Assembly: GCA_024710355.1 (NCBI GenBank)
Contig: JANJUX010000018.1
Location: 43,784 to 107,783 of the forward strand
Source of the DNA: Candidatus Rifleibacteriota bacterium
GTDB taxonomy: Bacteria; Muiribacteriota; Ozemobacteria; Ozemobacterales; Ozemobacteraceae
Direction of reading: 5' to 3'
Length of the DNA stretch: 64,000 nt
In this document: positions 8,707 through 17,542 of the stretch, piece by piece
How the letters are laid out: every line of letters starts with the position of its first letter
Numbering within the stretch: position 1 is the first letter of the stretch
Notes under the pieces: model-generated
Seen by the model: only the letters and a program-made list of their open reading frames with translations
Databases searched by the model: none
Told to the model about the DNA's origin: nothing
Program-made: the position numbers and the translations under genes

Positions 8707-9771
8707 TTATTCGCGTTCGGTGTCTTCTTCTTCAGAAGCTTCGTCTTTGTTTTCAGCACCGGGAGCCGGGGTTTCTTCGTCGGTTGATTCTTCAACTTCG
8801 ACGCCGCCTTTTTCCTTCATTTCTTTTACTCTCTGTTCCATTTTGGCTTTGATTTCTTCAAGCTTGGCTTTCGGAACATTGAGGCTGATCTGAACGGTGG
8901 TTTCGTTGGCGGTCAGTTTGATCATGTTCATGATTTCGGCAGCTTCGGGAGCCTGGGCGGCGAACATCTTGAGCATGGCCAGGAAGCCGTTGAGGGCGGT
9001 CATGACGTTTTCAACATTTTCTTTCTTGTCGACTTCGCCGTTGAAATTGAAAATGATGTTTTCGCCGTGGGTGAAACCGAAGAAGAAATAGTTGAGAGCT
9101 GCGAGAGGGGCAGCCTGAGGATTCTGTTTTACTTTTTCCTTCAGTTCGGTCGGGATCATGCCGGCGCCGCTGATGGTGGCCTGAGCGTCAAGTTTCTGCA
9201 GGATTGCGTAGAAATCTTTTCTTTCAGTTACGGCTTTGCCTTTGCCCATTTTTACGGCTTTAACGGCGTTAACACCAGGTTCAGCGCCTACTACGGCAGT
9301 TGCGGCATCCAGAAAAATCGCGTAACCGTCTTTTTTATTCTTTGGAACGATAGCGTCAAAACCGTCGATCTTGGAGATTTCAACGTCTTTGGCAGCTTCT
9401 TTGTCGCCTTTGATAGCTTCGGTGATCTTGGCGGGGTCGAATTTGCCTTCGATGATGGCGCCGGCCATCTGGGAGGGGTTGGTTGGGTCAACCTTGCCAG
9501 AGGTGAAAACTACGAACTGATTGAGGCTTTCCATCGGGTTGAAACCGGTTTTGGCCATGAATTCATCGTAGGCTTTTTTCTGATCGGGGTTTTTCTGAAG
9601 GTTTTCTTCAAGAGCTTTTTTTACTTCGGGGGTGGCCAGGAACTTGGCGACGTTAACCTGAAAAACAAAGTCGGCTTCCTGGGGGATGAGCGGCATCAGG
9701 TCGGCAGCAAATACTGCTGAACCGGCAAAGGCGAACAACAGGGCGGCTACAAGCATCAGCTTTTTTAACAT
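8707..9771 (-). CDS. Secreted acidic-tailed protein of unknown function
   Basis: This 354-residue protein starts at the ATG at 9771, which has a strong SD (GAGGAG). A longer frame upstream would overlap the accB-like gene region and lacks a signal peptide. Residues 1-22 form a classical signal peptide ending AVFAA. The mature part is alpha/beta-like (PLIPQEADFVFQVNVAKFL at its start) and recalls proteins in which a Pro-rich start precedes a strand reading VFVxxV, but I do not recognise the family. The last 35 residues are almost all Glu, Asp, Lys and Pro. It has its own terminator and is probably monocistronic and well expressed. Confidence 0.8.
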   Translation of the reverse strand: MLKKLMLVAALLFAFAGSAVFAADLMPLIPQEADFVFQVNVAKFLATPEVKKALEENLQKNPDQKKAYDEFMAKTGFNPMESLNQFVVFTSGKVDPTNPSQMAGAIIEGKFDPAKITEAIKGDKEAAKDVEISKIDGFDAIVPKNKKDGYAIFLDAATAVVGAEPGVNAVKAVKMGKGKAVTERKDFYAILQKLDAQATISGAGMIPTELKEKVKQNPQAAPLAALNYFFFGFTHGENIIFNFNGEVDKKENVENVMTALNGFLAMLKMFAAQAPEAAEIMNMIKLTANETTVQISLNVPKAKLEEIKAKMEQRVKEMKEKGGVEVEESTDEETPAPGAENKDEASEEEDTERE

Positions 9772-9964
9772 TTCTAACTCCTCAATTTGTTTGCGAACGT
9801 AGATTTCTAAAATCCAAGGGGCATGATATCGCCACCCTCCGATAATGTCAAGCACCGTACACTGACGGGTTTTGCAGCATGATGGGCGCCGGGTATTGAA
9901 AGTGCCGGCAGGCTGTGGTAGCATTTGCATGCCTGAAAAATCGATAGAACAGGAACCCGCCATA

Positions 9965-10381
9965 ATGGAAGCAAATCAGATCAAAAAGCTCTATCAGGCC
10001 ATGTCCGAGAATGGTTTTTCGACTCTCGAACTCGAGCTTGGTAAAAAGAACAGGGTCCGCCTGACCCTCGAACAGACCTCTGCGACCGAAATGATTCCCG
10101 GAGACGTTCTCGCACAGCTTGCCGAAGTCGAAGACAGCGAAACTCCTGCCAATACCCAGGTCGAGATCCGGTCTGACAAGGTTGGCACCTTTACTTTCTC
10201 CGATCGCAAGCTCAAAGCTGGCGACAGAATAAAAAAGGGCGAAACTCTTGGCCTGGTCAAGGGCATCAGTTTTCAGGACCGCATCAAATGCTCTCTCGAC
10301 GGAATAATTCACAAAGTTGAAGTTGAAGATGGCGCCGTTGTCGACTATGGGCGTCTGCTGTTTCTTGTGAACATTGATTGA
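9965..10381 (+). CDS. AccB-like biotin carrier domain protein lacking the biotinyl lysine
   Basis: This 138-residue protein sits 39 bases before accC, the usual accB position. Its N-terminal 35 residues (IKKLYQAMSENGFSTLELE) match the AccB head, and residues 66-137 match the biotinyl/lipoyl fold (KAGDRIKKGETLGLV, then DGIIHKVEVEDGAVVDYGR). Where AccB has EAMKM, this protein has KGISF (residues 99-103), so the acceptor Lys is Ser102 (codon AGT). It cannot be biotinylated at the normal site. Plant BADC proteins are a known parallel: AccB look-alikes without the lysine that restrain acetyl-CoA carboxylase. A functional AccB is presumably encoded elsewhere. The start at 9965 has AGGA upstream; an alternative start at 9929 is possible. 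Confidence 0.85.
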   Translation: MEANQIKKLYQAMSENGFSTLELELGKKNRVRLTLEQTSATEMIPGDVLAQLAEVEDSETPANTQVEIRSDKVGTFTFSDRKLKAGDRIKKGETLGLVKGISFQDRIKCSLDGIIHKVEVEDGAVVDYGRLLFLVNID

Positions 10382-10420
10382 CCTGTATTTCAGTCATTTA
10401 AACAGGAGAAAAAATACCTG

Positions 10421-11830
10421 ATGTTTTCAAAAATCCTGATCGCTAATCGTGGCGAAATCGCCGTTCGCATTATCAGAACCTGCAAAAGAATGGGGATTGC
10501 CACTGTCGCTGTCTATTCAGAAGCAGACCAGAACGCCCTGCACGTAAAGATGGCTGACGAAGCTTATTGCATCGGCCCGGCCCGGCCTGACCTTTCTTAT
10601 CTGAATATTCCCAATATTCTCTCTGTAGCTCACGCAACCAACTGTGAAGCCATCCATCCCGGCTACGGTTTTCTCTCTGAAAACCCTAGCTTTGCCGAGA
10701 TTGTCGACAAATGCGGCTTTGTTTTTATCGGCCCCGATCACCGCGCCATCGAAAGAATGGGCCAGAAATCGGTTGCCCGTGATCTGATGATCAGATCCGG
10801 CGTGCCTGTTATGCCCGGCTCGCAGGGCAGCGTCGAAAGCGTTGACGAAGCGCTGGTTATCGCCAGAAAAATTGGTTTCCCCGTGCTGGTAAAGGCAACT
10901 TCTGGCGGTGGCGGCAAAGGCATGCGCCTGGTCGAAAAAGAAGAAGACTTTATCGGTCTCTTCAAAATGGCACAGGGCGAAGCCGAAGCTTCTTTCGGCG
11001 ACAAGCGGGTTTATGTCGAAAAATACATGCGCAATCCCCGTCACGTAGAAGTTCAGATCATCGCCGATCAGCATGGCAAGGTTGTTGCACTGGGTGAACG
11101 TGAGTGTTCAATTCAGCGCCGGCACCAGAAGCTCATCGAAGAATCACCTTCTCCGGCAGTCACACCTGATCTGCGCCGACGTATGGCCGAAACCGCTGTA
11201 AAAGCAGCAAAGGCCATCAACTATCATAACGCCGGTACCATCGAATTCTTGCTCGACAGCGATGGCAACTTCTTTTTCATGGAAATGAACACCCGCCTGC
11301 AGGTCGAACACCCGGTTACCGAAATGGTCTGCAACTTCGATCTGGTTGAGCTGCAGCTGAAAGTGGCGGCCGGTGAGCCTCTGCCAATTGAAGGTGAACT
11401 CGTCGAACCGGATGGCTGGGCCATTGAATGTCGCGTCAACGCTGAAGACCCGGCAATGAACTTTATTCCATGCCCCGGAAAAATCGAAAAATACCTGGTT
11501 CCGGGTGGCCCGTGGGTGAGGGTTGATTCTGCCGCTTACCAGGGCTATCTGATAAGTTCCAACTATGATTCAATGGTTGCCAAGCTGATCGTCTGGGGCC
11601 GCACCCGCGAAGAGGCCATGGATAGAATGATAGCCGCGCTGCGTGAATATGATATCAAAGGGATCGAAACCACAATCCCATTCCATCTCTATGTGCTGCA
11701 GCATGGTGAATTTCGCTCGGGTACTTTCTCTACCAGCTTCGTCGATCGCAATTTTGCCGGCTTCATCAAAGAGCAGCAGGAATTGCAGACACGGGCGGCA
11801 AAGGCTGAGAAGGCTGTTACCGGCAGATAA
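10421..11830 (+). CDS. accC: Biotin carboxylase subunit of acetyl-CoA carboxylase
   Basis: This 469-residue protein carries out ATP-dependent carboxylation of biotin, the first half of malonyl-CoA synthesis. It has the full set of family motifs: ILIANRGEIAVRII at the N-terminus, the glycine-rich ATP loop ATSGGGGKGMR, RECSIQRRHQKLIEE, and the catalytic MNTRLQVEHPVTE. The length is close to the family norm. It follows the AccB-like gene without a biotin lysine and overlaps xseA by one base (TAATG). accA and accD are not in the window. Confidence 0.97.
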   Translation: MFSKILIANRGEIAVRIIRTCKRMGIATVAVYSEADQNALHVKMADEAYCIGPARPDLSYLNIPNILSVAHATNCEAIHPGYGFLSENPSFAEIVDKCGFVFIGPDHRAIERMGQKSVARDLMIRSGVPVMPGSQGSVESVDEALVIARKIGFPVLVKATSGGGGKGMRLVEKEEDFIGLFKMAQGEAEASFGDKRVYVEKYMRNPRHVEVQIIADQHGKVVALGERECSIQRRHQKLIEESPSPAVTPDLRRRMAETAVKAAKAINYHNAGTIEFLLDSDGNFFFMEMNTRLQVEHPVTEMVCNFDLVELQLKVAAGEPLPIEGELVEPDGWAIECRVNAEDPAMNFIPCPGKIEKYLVPGGPWVRVDSAAYQGYLISSNYDSMVAKLIVWGRTREEAMDRMIAALREYDIKGIETTIPFHLYVLQHGEFRSGTFSTSFVDRNFAGFIKEQQELQTRAAKAEKAVTGR

Positions 11831-13065
11831 TGAATCTTTTCAAGCCTGAAGTTCCTTTTCCGGCGAAGGTGCTGAGCGTTAACGATCTGACAAAGCACCT
11901 CAAAAGCCTGATCGAAAATGATCGGCTGCTTTCCGGCGTCTGGATTCAGGGCGAAATTTCGAATCTGGTTAAGGCGGCTTCCGGTCACTGTTACTTTACC
12001 CTTAAAGACGACCAGGCGGTCATCAAGGCGGCCCTCTGGGCCGGAAACCGCCGCAAAATCGCCACCGACTTCAAGAATGGCGATTTTGTCATGGTGTATG
12101 GTGCCCTGTCGGTTTATCCGCCCCGTGGCGAGTATCAGATCACAGTTCAAGACCTGAGACCGGCAGGTATCGGTGCACTGTACGAAGCTTATGAAAAACT
12201 GAAAAAAAAGCTGCAGGCCGAAGGGCTTTTCGAGCCAGACCGTAAGCTGCCGTTGCCCTTTCTGCCCAAGGGCGTTGGCATTGTCACTTCGCCCCGTGGT
12301 GCAGTCGTTCAGGATATCTTTCGGGTTATCCGCCGCCGCTTTCCGAATATGCCGCTTTTCCTCGTTCCGGCCAAAGTGCAGGGAGAGGGCGCTGCCGCCG
12401 AAATTGTGGCTGGTATCGAGAGATTGAACCACGACCCGCGCGTTGACGTGATCATCATTGCCCGTGGCGGCGGCAGCCTCGAGGATCTGTGGGCGTTCAA
12501 CGAAGAACCGGTGGCCCGTGCCATCAGCGCTTCAACCAAGCCGATTGTTTCGGCCGTCGGCCATGAGACCGATACGACGATTGCCGACCTGGTTGCTGAC
12601 CGCCGGGCGGCAACTCCATCGGTTGCTGGTGAGCTGGTTGTGCCGGTGAAGAGTGAACTTGTCGATTTTGTTGCCCGTCAGCAGAAGCGTCTTGCGCGGT
12701 CGATCCGCGGCATGCTGCAGCTGCAGCGGCAAAGATTCAAGCGGGCAGCCAGCTGCCGGTTTCTCGTGAAACCTTCTTTGTTGATTGCCGAACGGCGTAA
12801 TACTGTGATGAATCTGGCGCGCGAACTTGAAAATCTGGTCAGGCGCATGCTTGATAAAAAGACCCATAAAGCTGGCCTGTTACGGGCCAGGCTCGATTCA
12901 CTCAACCCGATGACACTTCTGAATCGTGGTTACAGTATGGTGACCGATCAGGAGGGCAGGGTGGTGAATTCTGTAAACCTGCTGGCCGCGAACCAGAAAC
13001 TTCGCATTCATTTTGCTGACGGTCGGGCTGGTGTCAGCGTTGAAAAGCTTGAAAAGAATGATTAA
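11830..13065 (+). CDS. xseA: Exodeoxyribonuclease VII large subunit
   Basis: This 411-residue catalytic subunit of ExoVII degrades single-stranded DNA. The N-terminal OB fold includes LIENDRLLSGVWIQGEISN and GHCYFTLKDD. The central catalytic region has GVGIVTSPRGAVVQDI, ARGGGSLEDLWAFN and SAVGHETDTTIAD, then a coiled-coil C-terminus ending in the NRGYSMV segment. It overlaps accC by one base and is followed 12 bases later by xseB, so both subunits are co-expressed. Confidence 0.97.
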   Translation: MNLFKPEVPFPAKVLSVNDLTKHLKSLIENDRLLSGVWIQGEISNLVKAASGHCYFTLKDDQAVIKAALWAGNRRKIATDFKNGDFVMVYGALSVYPPRGEYQITVQDLRPAGIGALYEAYEKLKKKLQAEGLFEPDRKLPLPFLPKGVGIVTSPRGAVVQDIFRVIRRRFPNMPLFLVPAKVQGEGAAAEIVAGIERLNHDPRVDVIIIARGGGSLEDLWAFNEEPVARAISASTKPIVSAVGHETDTTIADLVADRRAATPSVAGELVVPVKSELVDFVARQQKRLARSIRGMLQLQRQRFKRAASCRFLVKPSLLIAERRNTVMNLARELENLVRRMLDKKTHKAGLLRARLDSLNPMTLLNRGYSMVTDQEGRVVNSVNLLAANQKLRIHFADGRAGVSVEKLEKND

Positions 13066-13077
13066 GGAGGGCACCGA

Positions 13078-13368
13078 ATGCCTCGTATTAATGAACAGGA
13101 ACTGGCTGAAATCCTCAAATTGAACCAGCAGCAGATTGACCAGCTTACCTATGAAGCTGCGATGCAGAAGCTGGAAATAATTGTCGAAGCCCTCGAACAG
13201 GAAGGCACGCCGCTCGAACTTGGCTTGAAGCTTTATCAGACCGGTAATGCTCTGGCGAAAAAGTGCGGGCTGGCCCTCGACGCGGCCGAAGAAGTGATGC
13301 TGCAACTGCGCGGCACGATCGAGAACCCCTCAGAAGCACCTTTTGACCCGGAAAAAGACGGAAGATGA
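13078..13368 (+). CDS. xseB: Exodeoxyribonuclease VII small subunit
   Basis: This 96-residue protein contains the XseB core from about residue 23: TYEAAMQKLEIIVEALEQ, then LGLKLYQTGNALAKKC. These form the helical hairpin that binds the XseA coiled coil. The first 20 residues (PRINEQELAEILKLNQQQ) are an extra helix not usual in the family. The start has a strong SD (GGAGG). It overlaps ispA by 4 bases. The xseA-xseB-ispA order is common in bacteria. Confidence 0.93.
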   Translation: MPRINEQELAEILKLNQQQIDQLTYEAAMQKLEIIVEALEQEGTPLELGLKLYQTGNALAKKCGLALDAAEEVMLQLRGTIENPSEAPFDPEKDGR

Positions 13369-14282
13369 CTCAAGGCAGCCTGAAAACCGCATCAGATTTT
13401 GCACAGACCCTAAAAAAGCTGGCAACCCGGGTTGACGATGCTTTGCAGAGCTGGTTGCCACAGCCGATGCCGGAAGTTTCAGCAAAACTGAACGAGGCAA
13501 TGCGCTACAGTGCCCTGGCTGGCGGCAAACGCATCCGGCCGGTTCTTTGTCTGACGGTTGCCGAAGCGGCCGGGCTGGAATCAGAGGCGGTGCTGCGGGC
13601 CGGGTGTGCCTACGAGCTGATTCACACCTACTCATTGATTCACGATGATCTGCCGGCCATGGATAACGATGATTTCAGGCGTGGCCAGCCCACAAACCAT
13701 AAAGTTTATGGCGAAGCGACGGCAATTCTCGCCGGTGATGGGCTGCTGACCATGGCTTTTGCCTGGCTGGCCAGCCTGACTGGCAGTGGCGTCGCTGCCG
13801 AAAAAGTGGTCAAAATTATTGCTCTGGCGGCTGAAGCTGCTGGTCATGACGGCATGGTCGGCGGGCAGATGCTCGACATAGCCTGGGAAAAACAGAGAGC
13901 CGAACTGCCAGTGCTCGAAAGCATTCATCGCCGGAAAACCGGGGCCTTGATCAGGGCACCGATTCTTACGGGTGCCATTCTTGCAGGTGTTGCAGCCGAC
14001 CATTATGAGGTTCTTGATCGTTACTCAGGCAGAATTGGTCTGCTGTTCCAGATTGTCGACGATATTCTCGACGTGGTGGGGGATGCTCAAAGTCTTGGTA
14101 AAACCACTGGTCGCGATGCACTGCTTGAAAAATCGACTTACCCATCGCTGCTTGGTCTCGATGGGGCCAGAGATTATGCTGCCAGGGTGCACGCCGAGGC
14201 GATAGCACTGGTCGCCCAGCTCCCGCCAGCCTTTTCCAGCCTGAAGGCAATGGCCGATATCATATTTTTTCGAAATAACTAG
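13365..14282 (+). CDS. ispA: Geranylgeranyl/farnesyl diphosphate synthase
   Basis: This 305-residue short-chain prenyl diphosphate synthase condenses IPP with allylic diphosphates. The first aspartate-rich motif reads DDLPAMDNDDFRRG (near residue 90), the second reads DDILD, and GGKRIRP binds the diphosphate. It overlaps xseB by 4 bases and leads directly into four MEP-pathway genes, so the run couples isoprenoid precursor supply with chain elongation. The exact chain length (C15 or C20) cannot be told from inspection. Confidence 0.95.
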   Translation: MTQGSLKTASDFAQTLKKLATRVDDALQSWLPQPMPEVSAKLNEAMRYSALAGGKRIRPVLCLTVAEAAGLESEAVLRAGCAYELIHTYSLIHDDLPAMDNDDFRRGQPTNHKVYGEATAILAGDGLLTMAFAWLASLTGSGVAAEKVVKIIALAAEAAGHDGMVGGQMLDIAWEKQRAELPVLESIHRRKTGALIRAPILTGAILAGVAADHYEVLDRYSGRIGLLFQIVDDILDVVGDAQSLGKTTGRDALLEKSTYPSLLGLDGARDYAARVHAEAIALVAQLPPAFSSLKAMADIIFFRNN

Positions 14283-14292
14283 GAGACCGGTG

Positions 14293-14976
14293 ATGCCAGA
14301 TCAAAAGCAGGTTGTGGCGGTTGTGGTCGCCGGTGGCATGGGACAGCGCATGAAGTCGGCCACCCCCAAACAGTTTCTACTGCTAAAGGGCAGGCCTGTG
14401 GTGCAGTGGAGCCTGGAGTGCTTTGACAAAACCCCGGAAATAACCGGGCTGGTTCTGGTTCTGCCAGAAGAGTGGCTTGAAGAAGGCATGGCACGCCTGA
14501 AAAGCTTTAAACCTCATAAGCCTTTCAAGGTAGTGGCTGGGGGCGCCTTGCGCCAGGACTCGGTTCGGGCGGGGGTCGAAGCTGCCACTGCCGCTGATGG
14601 CTGGGTGGCAGTGCATGATGCTGCCCGACCCGGAATAACTCCGGCTCTGGTCAGCAATGCTCTCAATCAGGCTTTTACATTGGGCAACGCGGTTTGCGCC
14701 ATGCCTTCACATGATACTCTGGTGCGGGTTGTCGATGGTGAGATTGTCGGGCAGATCAACCGCAATGAGGTTTTTCGCGTACAGACACCGCAGATTTTTA
14801 AAACGGCTATCCTGCGCCAGGCTCTCGAAAATGCAACTGCAAAAGGCCTGGTCGGAACCGATGAGGCCGGTCTTGTGCGTGAGCTTGGTTATCGCATCTA
14901 CCTCGCGGAGGGCTCTGAGATGAGCGGTAAACTGACGACTCCCGAAGATCTCGATATGTTCGAAGCATTACTCTGA
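14293..14976 (+). CDS. ispD: 2-C-methyl-D-erythritol 4-phosphate cytidylyltransferase
   Basis: About 227 residues. It makes CDP-methylerythritol from MEP and CTP, the third MEP-pathway step. The signature VVVAGGMGQRMKSATPKQF lies near the N-terminus, VHDAARPGITPALV in the middle, and the C-terminal EGSEMSGKLTTPEDLDM is typical. An in-frame GTG at 14290 is possible, but the ATG at 14293 sits better behind the AGGAG at 14281-14285. It is followed by ispE after 18 bases. Confidence 0.96.
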   Translation: MPDQKQVVAVVVAGGMGQRMKSATPKQFLLLKGRPVVQWSLECFDKTPEITGLVLVLPEEWLEEGMARLKSFKPHKPFKVVAGGALRQDSVRAGVEAATAADGWVAVHDAARPGITPALVSNALNQAFTLGNAVCAMPSHDTLVRVVDGEIVGQINRNEVFRVQTPQIFKTAILRQALENATAKGLVGTDEAGLVRELGYRIYLAEGSEMSGKLTTPEDLDMFEALL

Positions 14977-14994
14977 ATACCGGACGGTGGAAAC

Positions 14995-15873
14995 ATGAAA
15001 AAAACTCTGATATTGCAGGCTCCGGCAAAAATAAACATCGGTTTGTGGGTCAAATTCAAGCGCCAGGATGGCTTTCATGAGCTTGGCAGCATTATGCAGA
15101 CCATTTCTCTGCACGATATCATCACACTCAATGAGACTGCTGAGCCCGGAATAACTGTCAGCTGCAGCAGGCCGGGCGTTCCGCTCGATTCTACGAATCT
15201 GGCGCACCGCGCTGCGACGGTTTTTTTCGATCAGACGAATATTCACCCGGCCATTTCTATTCACATTGAAAAGAAAATTCCGGTCGCTGCGGGGCTTGCC
15301 GGCGGCAGTACTGATGCCGCAGCCGTTTTGATCGGCCTCAACCGTCTTTTCGACAAACGTCTGACAGTGGCTGATCTCATGCACATGGGCGCAACCATAG
15401 GTTCTGATGTTCCGTTCGTCATTCACGGCGGGCTTGCAGCCGCTGAAGGCCGGGGCGAAAAACTGGCCTTTCACGAACCGCCGCGGCCGCCATTGACCGT
15501 TGTTATCGCGGTGCCAACCGGTGTGGCGGTTTCGACGAAATGGGCCTACGAGAATTACCTGCCCGGTAATAACGAGGCAAAAGAGCGGTCTTTCAACCAG
15601 ATTCTTGAAGCTTACAGGGACAGAAACCTCGATGCCTTGAAAAAGCTGGTATTTAACGACCTTGAGTCGGTCACGCTACATCGTTACCCCGAAGTTCTGC
15701 GCATCAAAGAACGCCTGTGCGCCAGCGACGAAGGGGTTGTCATGATGTCGGGCAGTGGTCCCTCTGTTTTCGGGCTTTTTGCTGACAAAAGAAGCGCCGT
15801 GCGCGCTGTTAAAAATCTCGATGGTCTGCCCGTCGATGTGTTTGTCGAACACACCGTAAAGAAGCACTTTTAA
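14995..15873 (+). CDS. ispE: 4-diphosphocytidyl-2-C-methyl-D-erythritol kinase
   Basis: This 292-residue GHMP kinase phosphorylates CDP-methylerythritol, the fourth MEP-pathway step. The opening APAKINIGLWVKFKRQDGFH and the ATP loop PVAAGLAGGSTDAAAVLIG are diagnostic. MMSGSGPSVFGLF near the C-terminus completes the substrate site. It lies between ispD and dxr in the same operon, 5 bases before dxr. Confidence 0.97.
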   Translation: MKKTLILQAPAKINIGLWVKFKRQDGFHELGSIMQTISLHDIITLNETAEPGITVSCSRPGVPLDSTNLAHRAATVFFDQTNIHPAISIHIEKKIPVAAGLAGGSTDAAAVLIGLNRLFDKRLTVADLMHMGATIGSDVPFVIHGGLAAAEGRGEKLAFHEPPRPPLTVVIAVPTGVAVSTKWAYENYLPGNNEAKERSFNQILEAYRDRNLDALKKLVFNDLESVTLHRYPEVLRIKERLCASDEGVVMMSGSGPSVFGLFADKRSAVRAVKNLDGLPVDVFVEHTVKKHF

Positions 15874-15878
15874 CTGCC

Positions 15879-17033
15879 ATGAAAAACATCGTTCTGCTCG
15901 GTTCGACCGGTTCTATCGGAAAAAGCACCCTCGAAGTCGTTCGCAATAATCCTGACCAACTGCAGGTAGTTTCATTGACCGGCGGCAATAACTGGCAGTT
16001 GCTTGCTGAGCAGGCACGCGAGTTCAGGCCGCGCTTTGTGGCTATTGCAGCTGAGGAGCACGCGGGTGATCTTCGCCTGGCTCTTAAAGACCTTGATGTC
16101 AAGGTCGGCGCCGGTTCTTCTGCGGTACTTGAAGCGGTTATGCAGCCTGGTGCCGATACCACCGTCGCCGCAATTGTCGGCTCTGCCGGTCTGCAGCCGG
16201 TTATGACCGCAATCTCTGCCGGGCACCAGATCTGTCTTGCCAACAAGGAAACCCTGGTGGTGGGTGGCAGTCTGGTTATGCAGGCAGTTGCCAGGTCCGG
16301 GCTCAAGCTGGTGCCGGTTGACAGCGAACATTCAGCTATTTTTCAATGTCTGCAGGGGGCTGTACATACACCGCCGCGCCGAATCATCATAACCGCTTCC
16401 GGGGGACCGTTTCGCGAATGGCCGGTTGAAAAGCTCGCAGCGGTGACAGTCGAGCAGGCATTGAAGCATCCGAACTGGAATATGGGCGGCAAGATCACCA
16501 TCGATTCTGCCACACTTATGAACAAGGGCCTGGAGGTAATCGAAGCCCACTGGCTGTTTGCCGTCGATTATGATCGTATCGAGGTTACGGTGCACCCCCA
16601 GTCGATAATTCACAGTCTCGTCGAATTTTCTGATGGTTCGGTGGTTGCCCAGCTCGGCTGGCCTGACATGAAACTGCCTATTCAATACGCTTTGAGCTGG
16701 CCGGAACGCTGGCAACCGCCAGTTGCGGCGCTCGACCTTGCCAGGGTTGGCAGCATGACCTTTTCAGCACCGCGCTTCAAGGATTTTCCGTGCCTGCAGC
16801 TCGCTTACGAGGCCGGAAAAGCGGGTGGCATCATGCCATGTGTTTTGAACGCCGCCAATGAGGTTGCTGTTCACGCGTTCATGCAGAAAAAAACAGGTTT
16901 TACCGGTATTCCGGAAATTATCGCTGCGACTGTCGGCGCCTTTTCGAATTGCCCGGCAGTCAGCATTGAACAACTGGTGGCCGTCGATATCGAAGCCAGG
17001 CAGCGTGCCAGAGAATTTATCGGGGGCGCATGA
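15879..17033 (+). CDS. dxr: 1-deoxy-D-xylulose 5-phosphate reductoisomerase
   Basis: This 384-residue enzyme converts DXP to MEP using NADPH, the first committed step of the pathway. It shows the NADPH-binding GSTGSIGKSTLEVV, then NKETLVVGG, the metal-binding PVDSEHSAIFQCL, TASGGPFR and HPNWNMGGKITIDSATLMNK. The protein is full-length. Its stop overlaps the ispF start by 4 bases (ATGA). dxs, ispG and ispH are not in this window. Confidence 0.97.
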   Translation: MKNIVLLGSTGSIGKSTLEVVRNNPDQLQVVSLTGGNNWQLLAEQAREFRPRFVAIAAEEHAGDLRLALKDLDVKVGAGSSAVLEAVMQPGADTTVAAIVGSAGLQPVMTAISAGHQICLANKETLVVGGSLVMQAVARSGLKLVPVDSEHSAIFQCLQGAVHTPPRRIIITASGGPFREWPVEKLAAVTVEQALKHPNWNMGGKITIDSATLMNKGLEVIEAHWLFAVDYDRIEVTVHPQSIIHSLVEFSDGSVVAQLGWPDMKLPIQYALSWPERWQPPVAALDLARVGSMTFSAPRFKDFPCLQLAYEAGKAGGIMPCVLNAANEVAVHAFMQKKTGFTGIPEIIAATVGAFSNCPAVSIEQLVAVDIEARQRAREFIGGA

Positions 17034-17521
17034 TGACTACATTCAGAATTGGCCTGGGGCACGATATTCATGCTCTCGTAGAGGGTCGCGAGCTGTGGCT
17101 GGGCGGTGTAAAGATTCCGTTTCATCTTGGCCTGAAAGGCCATTCCGATGCCGATGCTCTGATACATGCGATCATGGATGCGATGCTCGGAGCTCTGGCA
17201 CTTGGCGACATCGGTGGGCTTTTCCCGGATACCGACCCGGCCTTTAAAAACATCAGTTCGATGCGGCTTCTCAGCGAAGTGGTGCGGAAAACCCGCGAGC
17301 ATGGATATAAGGTCGGCAATCTCGACTGTATGATACATTGTGAGCGCCCAAAGATTGCGCCACATCGACCGGCAATGCTGGTGGCTCTATCTGAAGCCCT
17401 TCAGGTCGAAGCGGGCTGCATATCGATCAAGGCCGGAACCAATGAAGGCTTCGATGCGGTGGGGCAGGGCAGGGCGATTGCCTGTCAGGCAATAGTGCTG
17501 ATGGAAAAGCTGCAGCCGTGA
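17030..17521 (+). CDS. ispF: 2-C-methyl-D-erythritol 2,4-cyclodiphosphate synthase
   Basis: This 163-residue trimeric enzyme closes the cyclodiphosphate ring. GLGHDIHALVEG supplies the zinc-binding Asp and His, GHSDADALIHAIMDAMLGA follows, and the C-terminal KAGTNEGFDAVGQG completes the site. It is the last gene of the plus-strand acc-xse-isp run and is translationally coupled to dxr. It meets the second pilin-like operon tail to tail after 21 bases, and I see no clear terminator between them. Confidence 0.97.
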   Translation: MMTTFRIGLGHDIHALVEGRELWLGGVKIPFHLGLKGHSDADALIHAIMDAMLGALALGDIGGLFPDTDPAFKNISSMRLLSEVVRKTREHGYKVGNLDCMIHCERPKIAPHRPAMLVALSEALQVEAGCISIKAGTNEGFDAVGQGRAIACQAIVLMEKLQP

Positions 17522-17542
17522 CTTGCTGAATGGTCTTTGCCG

